Shown here piece by piece: positions 1 through 6,184 of a stretch of DNA of 6,342 nucleotides. Position 1 is the first letter of the stretch, and each line of letters starts with the position of its first letter. The DNA is from JAKEGN01 sp964465665 (lineage in GTDB: Bacteria; Pseudomonadota; Gammaproteobacteria; Steroidobacterales; Woeseiaceae), in contig CAYXKM010000014.1 in assembly GCA_964465665.1 (NCBI GenBank), positions 1 to 6,342 of the forward strand. Direction: 5' to 3'. A program made the position numbers and the translations under genes. Under the pieces are notes generated by a model. The model was not told where the DNA came from, did not search any database, and saw nothing but the letters and a program-made list of their open reading frames with translations.

Positions 1-1
1 A

Positions 2-751
2 CTGCCGGGTGCTGTCGAGTTGCTGCAACTCCTCGATGCAAGGCAGATCCCCTGGCTGGTGATGACCAACGGCACGGTGCGGACTCCCGCCGGCATTTCG
101 GTGGAACTCGGGAATGCCGGCCTGACCGTGGCTGCGGAAAGAATCATGACGCCGGCTACGATCGCAGCAACGTACTTCACCAGCAAGAAAATGCGCCGGA
201 TCGTCGTCCTCGGCGTCGAGGGCGTGTGGAAGCCGATCGCGGATGCCGGGCTCGAGGTCGTGCTGCCGGCGCGCGGCGACGAAGGCGCCGAGTCCGCCGA
301 CGCGGTTTTCATCGGCTGGTACCGGAAAGTCGACATGGATGAGATCGAGGTGGCCTGCAATGCGGTCTGGCAGGGGGCACGCCTGTATTGCGCATCGATG
401 GTGCCGTTCTTTGCCACACACGGTGGCCGCGCGCTCGGCTCCTCACGCGCGATCGCAGCAATGATCACCAGCATCACCGGCCGGCGCGCAACACCGCTCG
501 GCAAACCGTCGATGCATGCACTGCGCACTGCGGCAAACCTGATCGGCTGCAAGCCGTCGGAACTGGTGGTCGTCGGCGATGACCCGAATCTTGAGGTCAG
601 GATGGCGCTGGCCTCCGACGCGCTCGCCATCGGCGTGCACACGGGCATCGCTGGAGCGGCCGAGTTCGCGGCGTTGCCGCCCGAACGTCGACCGCAACTG
701 TCTTTTGCCGGCGTCGCTGAGCTCAAGGATTATCTCGCAGGTTCAGCCTGA
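2..751 (+). CDS. HAD-superfamily IIA (NagD-like) hydrolase, 5'-truncated by window edge
   Basis: Probable cytoplasmic phosphatase of the HAD superfamily, subfamily IIA (NagD / 4-nitrophenylphosphatase-like). The reading frame is open from base 2, and its first residues (LPGAVELLQLL) already match the family's segment after motif I, so the gene starts upstream. The catalytic DxD motif I is outside the window, and roughly 15-25 residues are missing judging by usual family length. Counting from base 2, motif II is TNG (residues 22-24), the motif III lysine is in GKPS (Lys168), and motif IV is VVGDDPN (Asp193, Asp194) followed by a stretch resembling the family's A-x-x-A-G-I-x-T-G ending. The cap domain lies between motifs II and III, as in subfamily II. 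An internal TTG at base 20 could be taken as a start, but it would remove conserved sequence. Family assignment is firm; the substrate is unknown. The next gene on this strand is over 500 bases away, so no operon link is visible downstream. Confidence 0.85.
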   Translation: MPGAVELLQLLDARQIPWLVMTNGTVRTPAGISVELGNAGLTVAAERIMTPATIAATYFTSKKMRRIVVLGVEGVWKPIADAGLEVVLPARGDEGAESADAVFIGWYRKVDMDEIEVACNAVWQGARLYCASMVPFFATHGGRALGSSRAIAAMITSITGRRATPLGKPSMHALRTAANLIGCKPSELVVVGDDPNLEVRMALASDALAIGVHTGIAGAAEFAALPPERRPQLSFAGVAELKDYLAGSA

Positions 752-879
752 TCCGCTCGGCCGTTTCGCCCGGTGCTGGATTTTCAGTTGCAGGACGAAT
801 CGCTTCAGGTCTTTTGTTTCAGTCAGTTGCCCGGGTGCCCGCTGTCGAATATGCAGAACGGTGGAGGACTTCGCACAAC

Positions 880-1140
880 TCAGTTACGCAAAACTGATGT
901 GCGGTCCGGGCGGCCGAGCGACATCAGCGATTCGATAGCCTTCGCAAGCGGAAATCCAGGCAATGTGCCCTGCTTTGCTGTTACAGGAAAGTGTCCGCCC
1001 TGCATCACTATGCCGAGATCGAAAACGTCTCGCGCCCGGGTCACGGTCCGTCCGGCGAGTGCCTCGAATTGCGACCGATCAGCGGGGCCAAGCTGCTACC
1101 AGGAACGGACGAGGTCATGTTTGCAATCTCCTTCGATGAC
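880..1140 (-). pseudogene. Remnant of an AbiEii/AbiGii-like nucleotidyltransferase (C-terminal fragment)
   Basis: Reading the minus strand from about 1095 down to a TGA at 880-882 gives an uninterrupted protein-like stretch of 71 codons. It contains the segment ALAGRTVTRARDVFDLGIVM; its RARDVFDL part is at 1038-1015. An ARDxFDL segment preceded by a helix of the type 'xALAxRxxx' is characteristic of the C-terminal half of AbiEii/AbiGii-type nucleotidyltransferase toxins; I recognise this by eye and have not run a search. The frame has no plausible start codon. It is closed upstream by TAG at 1096-1098 and again at 1144-1146, and it ends earlier after the motif than I would expect for the family. 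The nucleotidyltransferase core is not visible in any frame upstream, because the DUF5996 gene begins there. I infer a decayed, truncated relic. No antitoxin gene is seen next to it. It could instead be a chance open frame, but the residue pattern argues against that. Confidence 0.4.
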
Positions 1141-1270
1141 GTCCTAGTACGGCCACGCTGGCAAGCGCGAAATCGAAGGCGTTGCACCTCGCGTACTTAA
1201 TGAAGATTGCTTCCTTCAAGCAGGAGAATCTCAGCGACCACGCACTCACGCGGTCTCGACACCGCGGGTC

Positions 1271-1276
1271 TATACT
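1271..1276 (+). promoter_or_regulatory. Putative -10 box (TATACT) of the DUF5996 gene, possibly leaderless
   Basis: TATACT matches five of six bases of the sigma-70 -10 consensus and ends 6 bases before the ATG at 1283. Transcription would then start at or within a base or two of the start codon. No purine-rich Shine-Dalgarno sequence lies between the box and the ATG, which fits a leaderless mRNA. No good -35 box is seen at 16-18 bases spacing. Confidence 0.45.
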
Positions 1277-1282
1277 GGACCG

Positions 1283-2212
1283 ATGACCGACCAGTTGCGG
1301 CGCGATCAGGCGTGGCCCGCCATTCCTTTCGAACCCTGGGCCGATTCGTGTGCCACGCTCCACATGTGGACGCAGATCGTCGGCAAGATACGCCTGCGTT
1401 ACAGCGCGCCGACGAACCACGGCTGGCACAGCACGCTCTACGTCACCGCGAGCGGGTTGACGACGTCGCCGATTCCGCGCGGGCTGCGTGTGTTTCAGAT
1501 CGATTTCGACTTCCTGGACCACGCGCTCGTTGTCGGCGTCAGCGACGGCCGGACCGCCCGGGTCGCACTCGAGCCACAGACGGTCGCGACGTTCTACCGG
1601 CGGGTGATGGACGCGTTGCGTGGCCTTGACCTTGACGTGCATATTCACGGCAGCCCGAACGAAGTGGTCGAACCGATTCCATTCGATCGCGATGGGGTGC
1701 ATCGAGCCTACGATGCCGCCGCCGTCACGCGCTTCTGGCGGGCGCTCGTGCAAAGCGATCGCGTGTTCAAGCGCTTCCGCTCGGGATTCATCGGCAAGTG
1801 CAGTCCGGTGCACCTCTTCTGGGGGGCGCTCGATCTGGCAGTGACACGTTTTTCGGGAAGGACCGCACCGCAGCACGCGGGCGGCATTCCTCATTTGCCG
1901 GATCACGTCACTCGCGAGGCTTACTCGCACGAGGTCAGCAGCTGTGGGTTCTGGGCTGGCGGTGGGGCGATCGCCTACCCTGCGTACTACGCCTACGCAT
2001 ATCCGGAACCGGCCGGCTTCGCAGATGTGAAGGTCGCGCCGGCGCAGGCGTTCTACAGCACTGACCTGCGCGAGTTCATCCTGCCCTACGACGTGGTTCG
2101 GACGTCGGACGACCCCGACCGCACTCTGCTCGAGTTCCTGCAGTCGACCTATGCAGCCGCAGCGGACCTCGCGAAATGGGATCGCGCCGCGCTCGAGTCA
2201 TCGCTCGGCTGA
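1283..2212 (+). CDS. DUF5996 family protein, function unknown
   Basis: A 309-residue soluble protein recognised as DUF5996, a conserved bacterial family without known activity. Family-typical segments in order: an N-terminal W-P-x-I-P-F-E-x-W with T-L-H-M-W-x-Q-I-V-G-K-I-R-L (residues 11-38); N-H-W-type H-G-W-H-S-T-L-Y-V (46-54); G-K-C-S-P-V-H-L-F-W-G-A-L-D-L-A-V-T-R-F-S-G-R (171-193, hyphens separate single residues); EAYSHEVSSCGFWAGGG (212-228); YPAYYAYAYPEP (232-243); and a C-terminal LLEFLQSTYAAAADLAKWDR (282-301). The many conserved His, Glu, Tyr and Trp residues suggest an enzyme or ligand-binding protein, but no catalytic motif is established. No signal peptide or membrane segment is seen. 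The length is full for the family. The ATG is supported by the -10-like box 6 bases upstream and by the match of the N-terminus to the family; no Shine-Dalgarno is present. The gene stands alone, convergent with the oxidoreductase gene downstream. Confidence 0.9.
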   Translation: MTDQLRRDQAWPAIPFEPWADSCATLHMWTQIVGKIRLRYSAPTNHGWHSTLYVTASGLTTSPIPRGLRVFQIDFDFLDHALVVGVSDGRTARVALEPQTVATFYRRVMDALRGLDLDVHIHGSPNEVVEPIPFDRDGVHRAYDAAAVTRFWRALVQSDRVFKRFRSGFIGKCSPVHLFWGALDLAVTRFSGRTAPQHAGGIPHLPDHVTREAYSHEVSSCGFWAGGGAIAYPAYYAYAYPEPAGFADVKVAPAQAFYSTDLREFILPYDVVRTSDDPDRTLLEFLQSTYAAAADLAKWDRAALESSLG

Positions 2213-2255
2213 GACACGGCGTCCTTCGCTTCGCCCACGAGGCCAGGGCCGGACC

Positions 2256-2326
2256 GATTCGCGAAACGAATCAGGACGGCGTAGCCGCCCGAGCGCAGCG
2301 AGGGTGAGGATCGGCGCAAGCCGATC
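2256..2326. repeat. String of small hairpins in a convergent intergenic region
   Basis: Three perfect short inverted repeats stand in a row between the convergent DUF5996 and oxidoreductase genes: GATTCG-CGAAA-CGAATC (2256-2272), GGCG-TAGC-CGCC (2278-2289) and GATCGGC-GCAA-GCCGATC (2309-2326), the last with a GNRA-type loop. A purine-rich GAGCGCAGCGAGGG stretch separates the last two. No T-tract follows, so a classical intrinsic terminator is not clear, but the hairpins could limit read-through from both sides. The arrangement resembles short palindromic extragenic repeats found in many copies in proteobacterial genomes; copy number cannot be judged here. Confidence 0.5.
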
Positions 2327-2406
2327 TGAATCAATCGAACCGTGCATGGAAAAACTCTGTGCCAATCGAACGCGGCGAGAGTTGTCCGTGCGGGACACGC
2401 GGATTT

Positions 2407-3426
2407 TCAGTCCGCGATCCTGATGACGACCTTGCTGAAGTGCTTGCCGGTACGCGCGTACTCATAGGCGTCAGCCGCATCAGCGAAAGGAAATGCGCGA
2501 TCGACGACCGGATGCATCGCATTTACGGCAATCGCCTCGTTCATCTGCTCGAACATGGCGCGGCTGCCGACGAAGACACCGCACAAGCTCGCATTCTTCA
2601 TCATCAGGGGATGCGGGTTGGTGTCGCCTTCGCGCCCGGACAAAACGCCAATCAGCGTAACCTGGCCGCGGAATCCGACGCACTGAAAGGACTTCGCCAG
2701 TGTGCCCGCTCCGCCGACCTCGATGACGTGATCCACTCCCCTGCCCGCGGTCAGCCGCAGAACCTCCTGGTCCCACTGCGGGGTCGTCTTGTAGTTGACC
2801 GTTGCCGCAGCGCCGAGCTCCGCTGCCCGGACGAGTTTCTCGTCGCTGGATGAAGTAACGATGACGCGCGCACCGCACATCCTTGCGAACTGCAACGCGA
2901 AAATCGAAACGCCGCCGGTGCCCAGCGCGAGGACGGTCTGGCCGGGTCGCACCGTACCGCTCACGTTGAGCGCATTCCAAGCCGTCAGTCCAGCGCAAGG
3001 CAGCGTTGCCGCTTCGTCGTAGCTCAAGTGTTCGGGGCAGCGAACCACTCCGTCCTGATCGAGGGCGATGTATTCGGTGAGCATGCCGTCCGCCGGCGAC
3101 CCCAGTGCCGTAAAGGAAGAACGATTCGGTACGCCGTCGATCCAGCATTGAAAAAAAGTGCCGATGACACGGTCACCGGCCTTGAACCGGGTTACGTTCC
3201 GGCCGACCGCGACCACCTCGCCGGCCCCGTCGGAAAGCGGCACGGTATCGCGCTGCAGGACTCCGCCGAAATAGTTTCCGGTAACGATCGCGTGATCACG
3301 GTAGTTGAGCGACGCAGCGTGTACCCGGATCAGCACCTGGTTTTCACCGGGCTCCGGTACATCGCACTCGATGAGCTCGAGGCTCTGCATGTCAACGCTG
3401 CCTTTCCGGAGGCGGTATTTCTTCAT
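2407..3426 (-). CDS. Zinc-independent MDR-family NAD(P)-dependent oxidoreductase (quinone oxidoreductase-like)
   Basis: A 339-residue cytoplasmic medium-chain dehydrogenase/reductase. The N-terminal GroES-like domain has LNYRD (residues 40-44), SDGAGEVVAVG (66-75) and FKAGDRVIG (81-89). The Rossmann domain has LGTGGVSIFALQFA (168-181) as the nucleotide-binding turn, then TSSSDEK (191-197) at the end of the second strand, where Ser rather than Asp suggests NADPH preference. The GHE motif and the structural zinc cysteines of zinc alcohol dehydrogenases are absent, so it is a zinc-free reductase of the quinone/enoyl reductase type; the substrate is unknown. Its length is normal for the family. 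The ATG has a GAAGGT ribosome binding site 8 bases upstream (3435-3440 on the minus strand). The gene is divergent from the exported amidohydrolase operon, with 199 bases between them, so shared regulation is possible. It is convergent with DUF5996. Automatic pipelines would probably call it zinc-binding dehydrogenase by domain name. Confidence 0.9.
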   Translation of the reverse strand: MKKYRLRKGSVDMQSLELIECDVPEPGENQVLIRVHAASLNYRDHAIVTGNYFGGVLQRDTVPLSDGAGEVVAVGRNVTRFKAGDRVIGTFFQCWIDGVPNRSSFTALGSPADGMLTEYIALDQDGVVRCPEHLSYDEAATLPCAGLTAWNALNVSGTVRPGQTVLALGTGGVSIFALQFARMCGARVIVTSSSDEKLVRAAELGAAATVNYKTTPQWDQEVLRLTAGRGVDHVIEVGGAGTLAKSFQCVGFRGQVTLIGVLSGREGDTNPHPLMMKNASLCGVFVGSRAMFEQMNEAIAVNAMHPVVDRAFPFADAADAYEYARTGKHFSKVVIRIAD

Positions 3427-3571
3427 GATTTTTTACCTTCGAATCGAACTCCAGCGACAATCTGCCAAATCGCCGGAAAGATGGCCATGCAAGAGTTGCT
3501 GTAATTCGCTCCCGGGTGAATCGCGTGTCACTGTCGGTCGATTCGGGCGGTCTCCGCAATGCGAATTATTG

Positions 3572-3579
3572 ACTATAGT
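3572..3579. promoter_or_regulatory. ACTATAGT palindrome: possible overlapping -10 boxes of a divergent promoter
   Basis: The 199-base region between the divergent oxidoreductase and amidohydrolase genes contains the perfect 8-base palindrome ACTATAGT. It presents TATAGT on both strands (3574-3579 on plus, 3572-3577 on minus), each a five-of-six match to the -10 consensus. On the plus strand it lies 46 bases before the ATG at 3626, leaving a normal 5' leader. The minus-strand leader would be about 140 bases. No convincing -35 box is seen on either side at 16-18 bases, so an activator or another sigma factor may be needed, or the match may be chance. Confidence 0.35.
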
Positions 3580-3613
3580 ACCGGGACCGCCAGCCGTTTT
3601 CGGAAAGACAACC

Positions 3614-3617
3614 GGAG
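3614..3617 (+). promoter_or_regulatory. Ribosome binding site (GGAG) that fixes the amidohydrolase start
   Basis: GGAG lies 8 bases before the ATG at 3626. The other candidate, an ATG at 3812 directly before the twin-arginine motif, has no comparable site. The frame is open further upstream to 3305, but that part overlaps the divergent oxidoreductase gene and intergenic DNA and has no protein-like character. Confidence 0.7.
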
Positions 3618-3625
3618 TACTTTCC

Positions 3626-5116
3626 ATGCGATATCTAAGCGATCAGGACCTCGAACAAATGCAGCCCGCGGAGAGCGGATCGTTCGCCTCGCCCATACCG
3701 ACGCAAGTCGTATCGAACGGGGAATTCAACCCCATACCGCAGACCGAAAAACAAAAACAGGTTGAAGCGCGGATCATCCAGCTCGCCGACGACTTCGGCA
3801 GAAACCACGGCATGAATCGCCGGCAGTTTCTCGCATCGTCAGCGGGTATGGCCGCCGCATTCATTGCGATGAACGATGTCTTCGGTCCGATTTACAGGGT
3901 TGCGAGAGCGGAAGCAACGGACCCGGGTGTGGCCGATGCACGCGCCAGCAGTCTCGCAAGACAATTCATCTTCGACTGCCAGACGCACTTTGTCCGCGAC
4001 GATTACCAGACCGACATTACCGGCATCCGCCAGTTCGCGAAAGCACACTGGAACCCGGACATGGACGGCGACATTACGCTGGATCGGCTCAAGTTCTCCA
4101 ACTATGTGAAGGAAATCTTTGTCGACAGCGATACCGACGTCGTCATCCTGTCGGGCTCGCCTGTCGATGACGAGGTGAATCTTTTCCTCACAAACGACCA
4201 GATCGCATCGGCCCGAAAATCCGTCAACACCGTTGCAGGCTCGAGGCGGATGCTGGCGCACGGCATCATCCAGCCGAAGTCCGAAGGGTGGCTCGACGAT
4301 GTCGATTACGCCATTGAGGAGCTTGGCGTCGACAGCTGGAAGGGTTATACGATCGGCGACCCGATATTCCAGACGAAAAAGCAATCGCAGTGGCGGCTCG
4401 ACGACGAGAAGCTCGTTTATCCGTTCTACGAGAAAATCATCCGCGCAGGCATTAATACGGTATGCATACACAAGGGACTGATGCCGGCCGATTACAAGAC
4501 CTCGTGGCCGGGTCTCTGGGAACATGCGACGGTGTCCGATCTCGGCAAGGCCGCGAAGGACTGGCCGGGCATCAACTTCGTCATCTACCACTCGGCGATG
4601 CGGCCATTCATCGAACTGCCCGACGGCCCCATGAAGGAATTCGACGACACCGGCCGCATCGACTGGGTAACCGATCTCGCGGAAATCCCGGCGAAGTTCG
4701 GCGTCTCGAACGTTTACGCCGAATTGGGCACCTGTTTCGCAAATACCTCCGTCACCCATCCGCGGCTTGCCGCGGCAATGCTCGGCACACTCATCAAGGG
4801 ACTCGGCAGCGACAAAGTGGTCTGGGGCACGGACTCGGTCTGGTACGGGTCGCCACAATGGCAGATCGAGGCCTTGCGGCGGCTCGAGGTTCCCGAAGAC
4901 CTGCAGAAAAAATACGGCTACGCGCCGCTGGGCGCCGCCGATGGTCCGGTCAAGTCTGCGATTTTTTCTGGCAACGCGGCGAGGATGTACAACGTCGATG
5001 TGCAAGCGTCGGTAGGGGCGATCTCGGTGGACCAGATTTCTGCGGTCAAGTCCGCCTATCGTGAAATGAACGAAGGCCGCAGTAATCTGCGCTACGGCTA
5101 CGTGGCCAGGGCATAA
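3626..5116 (+). CDS. Tat-exported amidohydrolase-2 family (COG2159-type) metal-dependent hydrolase
   Basis: A 496-residue TIM-barrel hydrolase of the amidohydrolase_2 family (relatives include ACMSD-type decarboxylases and related lyases/hydrolases). Residues 1-62 form a polar extension. Then comes a twin-arginine signal, MNRRQFLASS (63-72, Arg65-Arg66), with a hydrophobic Ala/Met-rich core to about residue 82 and a possible cleavage after ARA-like residues near 95. The mature domain opens with FDCQTHF (116-122): His121 is present, but the first His of the usual HxH pair is Gln119. Likely further metal or catalytic residues are His282 (IHKG), His322 (YHSAMRP) and Asp403 (WGTDSVW), matching the strand-end His, His and Asp of the fold. 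The C-terminal IFSGNAARMYNV (446-457) is the family's usual ending. It should act folded and metal-loaded in the periplasm or at the membrane. From memory, related proteins share the long segment before the RR motif, which supports the 3626 start. The isomerase-like lipoprotein follows after 30 bases, probably in one operon. The reaction is unknown; hydrolysis and non-oxidative decarboxylation are both possible. Confidence 0.87.
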   Translation: MRYLSDQDLEQMQPAESGSFASPIPTQVVSNGEFNPIPQTEKQKQVEARIIQLADDFGRNHGMNRRQFLASSAGMAAAFIAMNDVFGPIYRVARAEATDPGVADARASSLARQFIFDCQTHFVRDDYQTDITGIRQFAKAHWNPDMDGDITLDRLKFSNYVKEIFVDSDTDVVILSGSPVDDEVNLFLTNDQIASARKSVNTVAGSRRMLAHGIIQPKSEGWLDDVDYAIEELGVDSWKGYTIGDPIFQTKKQSQWRLDDEKLVYPFYEKIIRAGINTVCIHKGLMPADYKTSWPGLWEHATVSDLGKAAKDWPGINFVIYHSAMRPFIELPDGPMKEFDDTGRIDWVTDLAEIPAKFGVSNVYAELGTCFANTSVTHPRLAAAMLGTLIKGLGSDKVVWGTDSVWYGSPQWQIEALRRLEVPEDLQKKYGYAPLGAADGPVKSAIFSGNAARMYNVDVQASVGAISVDQISAVKSAYREMNEGRSNLRYGYVARA

Positions 5117-5146
5117 CACGCGCCGCATCGCGCCGGGGAGAGAAAC

Positions 5147-6139
5147 ATGAGCATTGATCGCAGGAGGTTCATCCGCGACTCGTCCCTGGTTCTTTCAGCG
5201 GGCGCACTCGGCATCGCGGCGTGCTCGGAGCCAGAGCCCGAATCTGCAACCGCGCCGGAACCGGAACCCGCAGCAGCACCGAAGGTCGAGCTGCTGGCCT
5301 CGTACTGGACCCTGGCCGGCGATGTCGATCCGACCGGCGCGGTCGGCCCCGATTTCAGCCCGTTCACTTTCCGCGAGCGGGTCGAGGCGATCGCAAAAGT
5401 CGGTTTCACCGGCATGGGCATCTGGCATACGGATCTGTATCACACATTGCAAAGCTCGAACCTCGCCGATATGAAACGGATACTCGACGACAATGGCATC
5501 CGCCACCTCGAGCTCGAGTTCCTGTTCGACTGGTTCCTGCCAAACGGCAGCGAGAAGAAGATCAAGTCCGATGAGGAGAAAGCGAAGTTATTGAACGCCG
5601 CCGAAGCGCTCGGCGCGCGGCACCTGAAAGTCGGCGACTTTTTCAACACGCCGGTCGAAATGGATCAGGCCGCGGAAGGATTCGCCGCCCTTTGCAAGGA
5701 CGCTGCCAACGCCGGCACCAACATCCTGTTCGAAGTAATGCCGTTTTCGATGTTCAACAACCTGGCCGATGCGTTGAGGATGTGCGAACTCGCGAATGCC
5801 GACAACGGCGGCCTGATGATCGATACCTGGCACATCGTGAAGATGCGGACGTCGTATGCCGAACTCGCTGCCGCTCCGAAGCGTTACATCCTCGGCGTCG
5901 AGCTGAACGACGGTTACATCGATACGCCGGCAGGCATGAATCTACTGACCGAGACGACACAACACCGGGCTTTCCCCGGAGAAGGCGAATTCGACATGCC
6001 GGGATTCATGGCCGCAGTCGCGGCAACCGGATACGACGGGCCTTTCGGTGTCGAAGTCATCCGTGCGGAAAATCGCCGCCGTTCGGTCGACGAACTCGCC
6101 CAAATCGCTTACCGAACAGCAATGACGCAGTTCGCCTGA
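5147..6139 (+). CDS. Tat-exported lipoprotein, sugar phosphate isomerase/epimerase (xylose isomerase-like TIM barrel)
   Basis: A 330-residue protein of the AP-endonuclease-2/xylose isomerase-like TIM-barrel family. The N-terminus has a twin-arginine motif, DRRRFIRDSS (residues 4-13), a short hydrophobic core, and a lipobox ending in IAAC with Cys26 as the lipidation site. It should therefore be exported folded and anchored by lipid, facing the periplasm. Residues 27-45 form a Pro/Glu/Ala-rich tether with repeated PEPE units. The barrel starts at about residue 47. Candidate divalent-metal ligands at strand ends are Glu196 (LFEVMPF), Asp226 with His229 (MIDTWH), Glu252 (GVELND) and Glu303 (GVEVI); GEGEFD (278-283) is also typical of the family. 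These fit an active enzyme. The ATG has GGAG 6 bases upstream, and the gene follows the exported amidohydrolase after 30 bases, so the two are probably cotranscribed. Families of this fold isomerise or epimerise sugars, keto-sugars or inositol derivatives; a phosphorylated substrate is unlikely outside the cytoplasm, so the 'sugar phosphate' name describes the fold only. The actual substrate is unknown. Confidence 0.87.
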   Translation: MSIDRRRFIRDSSLVLSAGALGIAACSEPEPESATAPEPEPAAAPKVELLASYWTLAGDVDPTGAVGPDFSPFTFRERVEAIAKVGFTGMGIWHTDLYHTLQSSNLADMKRILDDNGIRHLELEFLFDWFLPNGSEKKIKSDEEKAKLLNAAEALGARHLKVGDFFNTPVEMDQAAEGFAALCKDAANAGTNILFEVMPFSMFNNLADALRMCELANADNGGLMIDTWHIVKMRTSYAELAAAPKRYILGVELNDGYIDTPAGMNLLTETTQHRAFPGEGEFDMPGFMAAVAATGYDGPFGVEVIRAENRRRSVDELAQIAYRTAMTQFA

Positions 6140-6141
6140 GT

Positions 6142-6184
6142 CCGGCATGGGCCGGGCATTGTGGTGGATTCCGGCCTCAGCCGG
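6142..6184. repeat. Two CCGGC-N4-GCCGG palindromes after the operon
   Basis: CCGGC-ATGG-GCCGG (6142-6155) begins 3 bases after the stop codon of the lipoprotein gene, and CCGGC-CTCA-GCCGG (6171-6184) follows with the same stem but a different loop. Between them lies TGGTGGATTCC. Together they resemble the dispersed extragenic palindromes of the 'GGATTCCGGC...GCCGG' type, common between genes in many proteobacteria. The second palindrome overlaps the left arm of the larger inverted repeat. They may act in transcript termination or 3'-end stabilisation. Confidence 0.5.

Larger units (their letters stand above)
752..1282. other. 531-base stretch without an intact gene
   Basis: No intact coding sequence could be supported here. 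The plus-strand open frames (773-1147 and 991-1200) lack convincing ribosome binding sites and show no recognisable protein family. The minus strand holds a degraded coding-like segment (described separately). A small hairpin, CAGTT-N6-AACTG (881-896), sits at the end of that segment. The last bases hold the probable promoter of the DUF5996 gene. No T-rich intrinsic terminator was seen after the HAD gene. Confidence 0.6.

Noticed and set aside
20..22. TTG as the start codon of the HAD gene
   Set aside because: Conserved family residues (LPGAVE) lie in frame before it and motif I must be further upstream, so the gene simply runs off the window.
1041..1118. A 25-codon minus-strand ORF with GGAG 9 bases before its ATG
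   Set aside because: Very short, not protein-like, and overlapping the better-supported AbiEii-like frame; the ribosome-site match is probably chance.
773..1200. Two overlapping plus-strand open frames in the long intergenic stretch
   Set aside because: No ribosome binding sites, no recognisable family, unusual composition; the minus strand explains part of the open reading better.
1115..1930. A 271-codon open frame on the minus strand overlapping DUF5996
   Set aside because: It lies opposite strongly conserved DUF5996 motifs, has no family features and no convincing ribosome binding site; it is a shadow.
2213..2406. Small open frames crossing the convergent intergenic region on both strands
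   Set aside because: They run through hairpin repeats into the oxidoreductase gene and are Arg/Ser-rich, as expected from non-coding GC-rich DNA.
3305..3625. Upstream extension of the amidohydrolase frame
   Set aside because: This part overlaps the divergent oxidoreductase gene and the intergenic region and does not look like protein; the ATG at 3626 has a good ribosome binding site.
3839..5128. A 429-codon open frame on the minus strand opposite the amidohydrolase
   Set aside because: It is the mirror of a GC-rich gene with clear family motifs on the plus strand; its translation is Arg/Val-rich with no recognisable domain.
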